A stretch of DNA of 64,000 bases from contig JAKZHN010000006.1 of NCBI GenBank assembly GCA_037179335.1, positions 1,426,001 to 1,490,000 of the forward strand, in the 5' to 3' direction. Of this stretch, positions 55,452-64,000 are shown piece by piece (position 1 is the stretch's first letter; every line of letters begins with the position of its first letter). Both the position numbers and the translations under genes were made by a program. The DNA is from Cyclaneusma minus (Eukaryota > Ascomycota > Leotiomycetes > Marthamycetales > Marthamycetaceae). Below the pieces are notes generated by a model that worked only from the letters and a program-made list of their open reading frames with translations, did no database searches and had not been told where the DNA came from.

Positions 55452-57262
55452 ATGTCTGAAGCTAACGGGTCGTCGACTGGCGAGGCAGAAGAGGTCCAGC
55501 AGGTCAAGCCCATCAACATCCTCGTTAACGGGAACGAGGTCTGGTTCAAAATGCTCGAGACGACCGCTATGAAGAAGCTCATGAAGGCCTGGTGTGATCA
55601 CCAGGGCAGAGATGTCGATTCTACCCGCTTTGTCTTTAACGGAGTTGACATCAAGGGAACCGACACGCCGGCTGGGGTAAGCAGCTTTTCTTCTCCTTTG
55701 CATCTCATACACCACGATCCCTCAATTCCAAAGCTTGACTGGCGCAACTTCGTGCCTCTCGTCATCGCGAAGCTACCATATATCACCCTCGCTGATATGT
55801 TACCTAGCTCGACATGTGGGACTTTGATACTCTTGAAGCTGTACCAGACTCATCCTCGCTCGAAAATTCGAAGATTACCATGGCAGGAAAAGATGAAGCA
55901 GTTGTCACCAGCGCCCCGCCCAATACCTCAGAGGTCGAGCGTGAGAAGGTCAAGGTGGCAGCCGAGAAGAAGGCCAAAGCCGAAGCAGAAGCCGCAGCCC
56001 CGAAGAACTGGAGGCAGCACATCGCCGAGCGCGAGGCAGAGAACGCAAGACGTTGGATGGCCATGGATAGTGAGGAGGAAAGCAGCGAAGACGAGGCTGT
56101 GAAGCGTGAGCGCCTGCGTCATATTATACAAGATGCCGACTTGACGCACGCCGAAGACCTCCTCGGATCCGTTGGCATTAGTAACAATCGAAAGGCCAAG
56201 ACTGCTGCCAACGCCGTTGTGTTGAGCGACAAGGACCCCTCTGCCACCATCGACCTTGCCGCTCTTCCCCTGTCCGACCCGAACACTGGAAGCCTGGGTT
56301 CCGACAAACACTCTGGTATCGTGTCGGAACTCACGGAAGTCATCAACAAACCGGAAAATGCAGGCGACCTCGACTCAATGACCGATACTCCTGCCAGTAG
56401 CGAGAATGGATCCTCGCTCTCCTTTCAGAGCGATGACTTGATTGACGTGGGTCTTGTCGCAGACGATGAGGAATGTGATAAGGCATCATCTGACCTTGAA
56501 TCGATTTCTTCCAAGAAAACCGAAATCCAAGGACCCGACAAATTCAACTCCCGTCAGTTCCAACAGACCGAGCGTGCGAAAGAAAGGGTCATGAAGGAAC
56601 AATCGGCTGAGATGATGAAGAAGGTGGCTTCGGATGTTGAGCAACTGTTTGCCATTACCAAGCAAGCGCATGAGATGGAGAGGAAGGTGAACCAACAGAA
56701 TCAAGACTCGTGGGAGACGGTGATCAATCTTCTGCACTTGGCGAAGGATAAGGCAGGCGCTCAGAAAGATCTTGCAGCCCGGCCACAGGGTACCGACAAC
56801 CAAACCAATACTGCTCTCTCGTCAATGGAAAATGCGCAACACGAATTGCTCAAAGCGCTTGAGGCTCTGCAGACTAAGGTCAAGAAACATGAAGGGAAGA
56901 TTGAGGATCTTGCTGATGCCATCAACGCCACGACTAAGCTGCGTCGGGTCGGATTGGATGCTACGGATAAACAAGCTGAGAAGATCAAGGACCTTGAGGA
57001 TCGAATCAGCAAGCTTGAGGCTCTGGAGACGAAGAGCGCTATATGTGACCCAGACCTTATCTCGAAGGCTCAAGAGAGGATGGCCGAGAAGCATCCTCGG
57101 TATGCTGGTTTGCCCGTCCTCAACGCGTGTCTCGTTCAAGAGCATACCATCGAGCCCCCGCACGATTACATCTCCTACCAGCCTACTAGTAATTCTCACG
57201 GGAGACCTGTTTGGTATGCACACTGGTATAGAGGGGAACCGAGGTTGCTTGGGGAGTTCTGA
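55452..57262 (+). CDS. Array member 5: SUMO-like domain fused to an eIF3j-like segment, linker, coiled coil and C-module (559 residues)
   Basis: Exons 55452-55676 and 55808-57262 join in phase 0. Residues 19-87 are SUMO-like (KPINILV, VWFKMLETTAMKKLMKAW, RFVFNGVDIKGTDTPAG, LDMWDFDTLEAV) without Gly-Gly. Residues about 115-238 read like the N-terminal half of eIF3 subunit j (yeast Hcr1): SEVEREKVKVAAEKKAKAEA, AEREAENARR, EESSEDEAVKRERLR, DADLTHAEDLLGSVGI, NAVVLSDKDPSATIDLAAL. Then come the shared linker DSMTDTPASSENGSS, a SIM-like DLIDVGLVADDEE, SISSKKTEIQGP (also in member 8), a coiled coil (about 410-485), and the C-module (AEKHPRYAGLPVL, GRPVWYAHWYRGEPRLLGEF). The stop is lost from neither domain; the gene is fully open. 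A chimera of array backbone with host-derived parts is the best reading. Confidence 0.82.
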
Positions 57263-57819
57263 TCGCAGCTCATTTTGTGGAGTGCCCAACCCCAAGCTCT
57301 GATTTTGTGCTGCCGGACATCAGTATCGGGAAATTGTGAGCTTCATGCCTACCTATGTATTTACTTGGCGGAATCTTGACGGGGGAACACACTCCTTCGA
57401 CTTCTCCCTTTGCTTCAACATCCAACTGATGTGACCTATTCTCGACCCTAGGTTTTCTCACCACTTACTTGAGTTTTCTCCCTGTATCGTGTGTTTTGTG
57501 GGCGAAGATGCCTCACTGGTAACATTGACGTTCAATCTTCCCCCTCGCTCCCCAACCTTCACACTTATCCGGTTCTCGGCCTGCAGCTCTTTTGGATTAT
57601 GATCAATGATCAGGAAAGCCGTCACTGGCCTATGAAACCCGCCGTTGAGAGAAAGGCATATGCTGGAAAGCACGTGCTTTATCTTTGAGCTTCTAGATTC
57701 TGCTTCAAACAAGTCTTTGTTCAGCGACCAAAGAACAGGGTATCAAAATCATGTCTGGTGTCTATCACCTCACTAACCATCTATCCCAACATCGTCTTGC
57801 TTCTCATCGTACCGTCATC
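57263..57819. other. Intergenic, array members 5-6
   Basis: 57428-57500 repeats the 3' flank of member 4. The last 60 bases are the leader of member 6, which is like that of member 3. Confidence 0.5.
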
Positions 57820-58933
57820 ATGTCGAAGGACACTCTAAAACCCACTACCAGGCTGTTTCAGAGCCTCTGGATTCAAGCAGTACACTTCCAAAAGGAAGAT
57901 GAGTTCTGGAGAGCCAACGATATGTTCAACAAAATGCTGGTTCAGGAAGCGTGGGCTAAGCTGGACATCGAAGACGCCGAGGTAGCTCGCTGGGACACAG
58001 AAATGCATTGTAGGATCTTGATCTTTTATTTTACGAATCTGAACGAAGCTTACGATAAGCGCAAGGGTTCGACTATTTCAGCAAGATCACCCGTGCCGCC
58101 GAGAAGGACGACACATACACGAAGCGAGCCGGAACAGAGAAACACGCGCATGAGAAGAAACCTGGTTCTGAGAAGCAGCAACTCGACCCCGAAGCCGAGC
58201 TGGCTGACACCAAATTGGGCGACTTGGTCTCACGAAACCTGCTTCGTCAGCTTCAAGACGTCCCTGCGAACGAGAAATCACTATTTCTAGCAGTCTGCGC
58301 ACAAGCTATCGATGTCGAGCTTAAGAAAGTCTACATTCATCCGAGGCCAAATATCCCTACTGCAAGAGTTTCAGCTATCCAGCTTCTCTGCCCCGGCTGC
58401 CGGCGTCTTTGCTCCGCTTGGTACTGCAACAATTGTCTCTCGACAGCCTGCACCTGTCCTTCCCCAACCTGGTGTTGCGAAAACTGCCACCGAACAGGCT
58501 TCGAGATGGATGAGCCCAACTTAACCCCTACGACTTCTATGTCTGAAGTAATCCCAAACAAAACACTCCGAGACTTTCAGCTCAGACTGGATACCCTGGA
58601 AGAGAAGTTAGCAGTGGCTCTCAAAGACCACGAGCAAAGAAGCCAAGAAAATGCGGACAGCATGAAAGTACACAAGTACCCAAGTGCGGGTAGCAGCAAA
58701 CGCTGGAACACTAGCCAGGTCTGTCCATACCCGGGATGTGAGCACATCCTTGGTAATGACGGGACCTATGATGTGGTTGCTAACCTTTGGGCGCACTTCG
58801 AAATGCACGGTATGCCTCAGAAACCGACCCGGGATGTGCTAGATATTTCATTGCTAATGACTATAAATCAGGAACAGGAAAAGACCCCTTTGAGGGAGGT
58901 CCGGGGAGTGAAGGTGAGGGGTTTGGAAGATGA
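57820..58933 (+). CDS. Array member 6: N-module, helical module, Cys cluster and C2H2-like finger (331 residues)
   Basis: Exons 57820-58009, 58066-58809 and 58872-58933 have phases 1 and 1; the last intron has GTATGC, the branch GCTAATGA and acceptor ATCAG. The N-module has LKPTTRLFQSLWIQAVHFQK and LVQEAWAKLD. The helical module ends FLAVCAQAIDVEL. A Cys-rich cluster follows (LLCPGCRRLCSAWYCNNC, CTCPSPTWCCENC), then a short coiled coil and CPYPGCEHILGN...WAHFEMHG, which has C-x4-C and a C-terminal His pair as in a C2H2 finger. The HPxY C-module is missing; the end is Gly-rich. If the last intron were not spliced the frame would run to 58988. Nucleic-acid or protein binding through zinc is likely. 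Confidence 0.7.
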
Positions 58934-59363
58934 GGATGGAGGAGGAGAAGAAGCCATGGGAGAAGAGACTGGTAGAGGGGAATCATAAGGAAATCGCTGC
59001 CACTGTCTTTCTCTAGGGTTGCAAGAGCTAGCGGCCACCATAAGCTCGAAGGTTTCTCTGATGCAGATGGAGTTGGCTCACATGGGGACTGATTACTTTG
59101 CTCTACATCATTCATAGCATTCACAACCTTTTGACCAAGACAGTAGATGACGATTGAAGAAAGCAATGAGCACTTGTAAGTGTTGAATTCAGCATAACTT
59201 GTTCATGGAAGTTATTCTTGGCTACGCAGTATGCAAGACTGAGCCTCTTTCAGGTCATTGTACCCTAGGGACAATGGCCTTAGCCAGACTAGTTTCTCCT
59301 GGAATATGAAAGCTCCCTTTGAGCCAGACTTCGCAAAGACACACAGACATACTACCTTGAACC

Positions 59364-59795
59364 ATGCTGGAAAGCGCGCGTCTCATCTCCGAGCTTAACG
59401 ATATGAGAGACACGATCGACAGTCTTACTAGACGTATCAAGTCTATCGAGTCGCAGTTGCGCATAGGTGGCCAATGTGTTGGAGCCGGCCAGCTCGGATA
59501 TGCTCAAGAGACTGATCAAGCTTGAGAACATGGCAGCCGGCGACATTGAGCCTGGAGCTGAGCCAAGCTTCGTCCTCTAATTCCGACGAAACCACCCCAA
59601 ATACCGCTTACAACCCACTTTTGATGCCAGTGTCTTTCGGAGGTTGCCCAGTTGGAAGATCCTTGCATCTATTATCACCTTGGTGCCAATGGGAAACCAT
59701 ACAGCTGGTATCTTCGAGAGCATAGTAGTCGGATGGTGCATCGTCATTTCAAGGGACTCAAGATGGTACGCTACGATACCAAAATCTCGGGCTGA
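59364..59795 (+). pseudogene. Array member 7: decayed C-terminal remnant
   Basis: MLESARLISELNDMRDTIDS begins a coiled-coil remnant, but the frame changes near 59460. It then reads SSDMLKRLIKLENMAAGD and PSFVL, meets TAA, and continues FRRNHPKYRLQPTFDAS. A further frame carries CIYYHLGANGKPYSWYLRE. These pieces match the coiled coil, HPEY and GRPxWY parts of the other members in order. Two shifts and one stop show it is dead; the N-terminal half is absent. Confidence 0.7.
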
Positions 59796-60568
59796 CTTCA
59801 CACGGCATGAAATGTACACCCGGCCATTTGCTGGGTACCACTGGGTGCCCCACTAACTTCTTGATGTTGCGGATGGACCTGAACATCGACGAGGTTCCAG
59901 TTTGCATACTAAGTTATGCAATGGCTACGAGTTCAATGAAATGGTTTTCGCAATCTGCTAGATTTATCATACCATATATCACTGAGTGGCATGCCTAGTA
60001 AAGTTGAATTCACGGTTGCTTTCATTTTCACGCTCTGTCACCCCCACTCGCTCGCTCTCAGGGCGCTTATCTTCCTCTTCCCCGAGCCAAGACCCATTTG
60101 AGTTTCCAGAATCTCAAACTTGGCCAAATCCGAGCCAGGATGCGTAGGGGTCTGACTGGTGAATTTAAAATTGTTGAACCATCTAAATTGAGCACCTGCA
60201 TTTCGCAGAAACTCTTTGCTCCCGTAGTCTGGCCTGTCAGATTGCAGAACATAATCTCGCACCCGTCTTGTTAAACTATCGCGGAAAGGCTATCTACCTA
60301 GGATAATGATCTGGTCCTTTATTAACTTCTACCCCTCACGGCTAGGTACCTGATAATGTCCCGGCACACACTATCACATCAAAGAGTTCTCTTTAGTCAA
60401 TACAGAACGTTTTCCCCGGCCACTCTCATCTCCCCGAGAATCTGCTCGTCCATAATTTCGAACACCCGCTTTGTTTACTTCGACATTAAAGTCTCGTCAT
60501 TCTTCTTCCATCTCGCCGCAATTACGTCTCATTCTCGGTCTTACCCTGAGTGATATTGATTCACCACG
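59796..60568. other. Intergenic, array members 7-8
   Basis: No gene is supported; the C/T-rich leader of member 8 lies at 60360-60568. Confidence 0.45.
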
Positions 60569-62237
60569 ATGTCGGAAAATCCCCTCAAGCCCAACTCCAG
60601 GCTATTCAAGAGTCTCTGGTTGCAAGCCGACAAACAAGACAGGCTGAATGAATTCTAGAAGGCAAGTGAATGGCTTAACAGAATGCTAGTACAGGAAGCA
60701 TGGAATAAGCTTGAGGTTACTCCAATTGTTCCTTGGGACATCAAAATGCACTGTTAGTGATCGGACTCAACAATTGTGAAGATTTAGGGGCTGACCGCAT
60801 TACCAGTGCGTGACTACTTCGATATGATTACAAAACCGGTCGAGGTTGAACGCCCGGCAGTTGGAGGGTTGCTTGCGATTGAGGGTCCCCCGAAACAAGA
60901 CGAAGCAACCGAAAGGAAAGAGGCCAGCACCGCCACGGGTAGCAACGACACCGAGCCCAGACACACTTGCTGGCATTGCGGACTTGGTCCCCACCAGCCT
61001 GGCCATCAAGCACAGCATGACGCAAATTCCACGAGTCCTGACTATTCGAATACTTCGCAATCTCAGAAGTTAAAGTTGAGCAATTTGATGTCGCCGGCGC
61101 TTCTCGAGAAAGTAATGGCAGCACCCGAAGAGACTAGAGCAGCATTTCTCGAAGCTTGTGGGAAAGTCTTGGGAATTGAGCTTACCTCTACCATCAAGGC
61201 CTCAGCGCCAGTGAGCGAGCTCGCGTCTGGATCCCATGACCTGCTCTGCGCTCATTGCCGCACGCCGCGAAACGATCCACCACTCCCAAACGATGTTGAG
61301 GACGACGAGGACACCAACACCTCGTGCTCAATGTTCGGCACCACTCTTAGCATTTACGGCGAGTGTAATTTCCCAAACCAGCATACCGACGTCGCTGACA
61401 TCGCCGACACCGCATCGATTTCCTCCGAGAAGACTGAAACGCAAGGCCCCGTGGAGCTAGACACTCAGGATGTTGAGAAGAGCATATGGGAGCGAGCGTT
61501 CTCCTTTTGGAACAATGAAAGCAAAGCCGACGTCGAGAAAGCGGTCAGGCAGTTGAAGAAATCCACCTCGGACCATTTTGACGGGCTCTTCCTAGAGCGA
61601 TGCCACCCCGAGCACCGCACTTCGCATCTCAAGAAATTCCTTGTAGATGCACGCAAGATACTGTGTGAGACTTGGCTCGATCATGAACAAGCTGCGGAGC
61701 AATTCCCAAAATCCAAAAAGACGAAGCTGGCAGGAGATTCAAAACAAAGATCCCCTGAAGACATCGACGTTCCGAAGACCGAGGTGACCAGCGATAAACA
61801 TCACAAGGAGACGGCAACTGGGGCTGATGTAGCTCACCCTCTCAAGGTAAAAGAGGTTGAGGTACTCGACATTATCTTGAGTCACCTCCGCAATTTGGCC
61901 GACGACAGGAGACGGAATTTTACGTCCCAGCAAGCTGAGAGGATCAAGGAACTCGAAGATCGATTGTCCAAAGTCGAAGCCCGCCCTGGACAATGAACGC
62001 ATCAAATCTCAGCCTCCAGATCCTATCGCAACCTTTCGACAAAAACATCCAGAGTACGCCGGATGGCATATACTTGACACGAGCGTCATTCAAAAGGATC
62101 CGAGTCACTGGTGCCAACGCTTAATGCCGGAGCGTTTTGTCTACTGTCACTTCAACTCCAATGGGCGACCTTACGCATGGTATCGACGGTATCTTGTTGG
62201 CGGTAGTCAAGTTAGAGGGGTTCTGATAGAAGATTAG
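60569..62237 (+). pseudogene. Array member 8: N-module to C-module, broken by TAG and a frameshift
   Basis: Exon 1 (60569-60752) has the same length as in member 3, but codon 30 (60656-60658) is TAG where the others have Trp (DEFW). Exon 2 from 60807 reads LRDYFDMITKP, CWHCGLGPHQPG, KLKLSNLMSPALLEKV, FLEACGKVLGIEL, SISSEKTETQGP and a coiled coil, stopping at 61996. One base over, the C-module continues (PIATFRQKHPEYAGWHIL, FVYCHFNSNGRPYAWYRRY) to 62237. TGG to TAG is a CpA to TpA change on the other strand. Between linker and coiled coil there is a unique segment with ERAFSFWNN and CHPEHRTSHLKKF. Confidence 0.7.
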
Positions 62238-62753
62238 CTTCTAAGAGAAGGGGCAAATCAAGGCAGACGACTGAAAGGGGTTTTTGGCATGGGTTGTACG
62301 ACTTCCAGGTACCGTCTATTTGTTGCAGCTATTGCGATGATATGATGCTCTAGTGAATCATGAATATTGCATGAAAAATCTCCTTCGACCTTCTGTTTTT
62401 CTGCGCACCCGAGTGATAGCATTATGATGGATTTCTACCCTTCACCTCAAGTTACAAGCTTTCACCTCTCCGGTAGATTTAAAATTGCGGAGACTGGGGA
62501 TTGCGCCGGGATAAAAATTTGACTGACGAACTTCTCTGTTTCAGAAGCGTCTAGCATGGTATATGTTGGCTATGGCCTATGTAGGACTAAGCACCTTGTT
62601 CAGCTCTTTGTATCAGGGTGTGACAAAGTTCTTTGACAGCCTAGCCTTTTTGGGCATATAAGCTCCTCCGCAGCATTTGCTAGAGTCCGTCTACTTCAAT
62701 ATGGTCCCGATGTCATCCAATCTTCACAAGCCGCCGCCACAGCATAGCCCGAC
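62238..62753. other. Intergenic, array members 8-9
   Basis: No gene is supported; 3' flank of member 8 and promoter of member 9. Confidence 0.45.
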
Positions 62754-64000
62754 ATGGCAGAGTCGAGCAAGGCAACCGAGAATATGACGCCAGCTTCACC
62801 CAACACAGAGTCATCCAATACTTCCCAGCACTGTGGACTTGATCCCCAGAAACCGTCGAAGGGGAGTTCAGACAACCACACCGATTCGAAACTTGCTGCT
62901 CTCGCACCCAGCGGCAGCATAGACTTCTCAAAATTCATCTCGCTGCACCTTTCTCAATTGCTTCAGCAGGCGCCAGTGGAGACTAAGGTCGATTTTCTAG
63001 AGGCTTGTGCGAAGGAGTTGGGGATCGAGCTTGGTAAAATCTCAACACGTCGGTTCGACATGCAAGGACCAAATCCAGACAACTCTTCTCAGCGCCCTGG
63101 CGAAGCCTCACAGTCCCATCCGAAGGAGCAACCCCAGCCTCCTGTTGCGCAAATGCCCCATTTTGGAGTTGCGGGACGAGGCTCATCCATAAAGACGTCA
63201 ACTTCGAAGGACGAAGAAAGTGCCCTCATCTGTGAGTTAATCCTCGAACTTCCTATCGGTATCACCAGCCTCGACGGAGTGTCTGCTTCAGTCTTGCAGA
63301 ACAGAATGGACGAAGCACGTTCGATCGCGGAAGACAACAAGCAGCATCGTAATCAAGCTTGCGCAGCTGAAAGTACTCATGCCCCAGGCCTCGAGACCAA
63401 AAAAAACCCGAGAGCGGCCTGAAGGCCGTAATCCTGCCGAAAGCGTCGATGGTGTTGAAACAGCAGAGTCAAAAGAAGTCGCCCGTTGGACTTCAAAGTT
63501 CGTGAGTGATCCTGTCACTTCAACATTGCTGGCTTCGTCTCCAGAATTGGTTGACAAAACCAGCGCAACCAGGATAGAGGAGCTCGCCGGTGTAGCGATG
63601 CAGAGCATCCTGACCCAAACGTTTATGGGAGTACGGGCAAGGCTTGCTGCTGTCATAGATGGGAAAGTGCCAGGTTTGGTATTGCCGATGGCTCCGAGCG
63701 TTGCTCAAACTGTAATTGGCCAGCTCGATGAACTTTTAGACAAGTTTTACGAGGATGATTCATCTGACAGAGATGGCGCTTCCCAGTCTGTTAGTGGCGA
63801 GAAGAAAACTGATGGTGAAATGCCTTCACCAGAGAAAGACATCCCATCCAGCAACACCCCCGAGACCGGTCCCGATACCAGACTTCCCGACCCGAGCCTT
63901 GAGTAGAGAATGCAAGAAAACGAAAAATCTCTCAACGACGTCATCTCCAGAATCTCACAGCTGGACAACATGCTTGCTCGAGTAGAAGAACTCGAAAGAA
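62754..64000 (+). pseudogene. Array member 9: lacks the N-module; frameshift at an A8 run and in-frame TAG; runs off the window
   Basis: The frame from 62754 (MAESSKATENMTPASPNTE) goes straight to HCGLDPQKPSKGSS and the helical module (IDFSKFISLHLSQLLQQ, VDFLEACAKELGIEL). It has no KPNSRLF exon. It continues through a Pro/Gln-rich part and ends at 63422, just after eight A (63399-63406). A second frame (63379-63906) carries on with ARWTSKFVSDPV, TFMGVRARLAAVID and an acidic Ser-rich part, stopping at TAG (63904-63906). The same frame then reads RMQENEKSLNDVISRISQ as a coiled coil to the window edge. The C-module, if present, lies outside. Confidence 0.6.

Noticed and set aside
1..64000. tRNA or rRNA genes
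   Set aside because: I looked for T-loop GGTTCRANYCC-like sequences and rRNA blocks and found none convincing.

Overview
The window comes from a filamentous ascomycete (Pezizomycotina). Most real genes are split by short introns with GT-AG ends and CTRAC-type branch sites. The recognisable proteins are fungal: a secreted expansin-like protein, a Pho84-type phosphate permease, a C2H2 factor of the fungal CxC-finger type, and a Kex2-processed secreted precursor. The AT-rich blocks look like repeat-induced point mutation (RIP). A leotiomycete is possible, but I cannot prove the class.

Layout. 0-4.2 kb is ordinary genic DNA: an expansin-like gene (+) convergent with a phosphate permease (-). 4.2-12.7 kb is gene-poor, with short tandem and dispersed repeats and a decayed proline-rich gene at 10.5-11.2 kb. 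12.7-15 kb carries a 725-residue C2H2 transcription factor (-). 15-18.6 kb has no supported gene. 18.6-34 kb is a repeat compartment. It holds degenerate copies of several short gene families, dispersed promoter-like foldback repeats, a threefold 460-bp tandem repeat, three copies of a non-autonomous hAT-type element (17-bp TIRs, 8-bp target duplications, visibly RIP-mutated), and a second TIR element nested inside the third copy.

34-45 kb holds small duplicated genes: three copies of one short family (34.6, 35.3, 37.0 kb), a tandem pair of Cys/His proteins with acidic tails (38.4 kb broken by a TGA, 39.6 kb intact), a secreted Tyr-rich precursor cut into repeats by seven Lys-Arg sites (41.7-40.9 kb, -), and a MAPEG-domain gene whose N-terminal half I cannot find (43.9-44.3 kb).

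45.2 kb to the right edge is the most interesting part: a head-to-tail array of nine related genes or gene remnants, all on +. Seven copies share parts of one plan: an N-terminal module, a phase-1 intron, a helical module ending in FLEAC, often a Ser/Thr linker (DTPASSE-like), a coiled coil and a C-terminal module with HPEY and GRPxWY motifs. Two central copies replace the N-terminal part with a SUMO-like domain lacking a C-terminal Gly-Gly. One of these also carries a stretch that reads as the N-terminal half of translation initiation factor eIF3 subunit j. Another copy swaps the C-terminal module for a Cys-rich cluster plus a C2H2-like finger. Five copies carry stops or frameshifts. The array looks like a fast birth-and-death family that has captured domains from host housekeeping proteins. 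I do not know its function.
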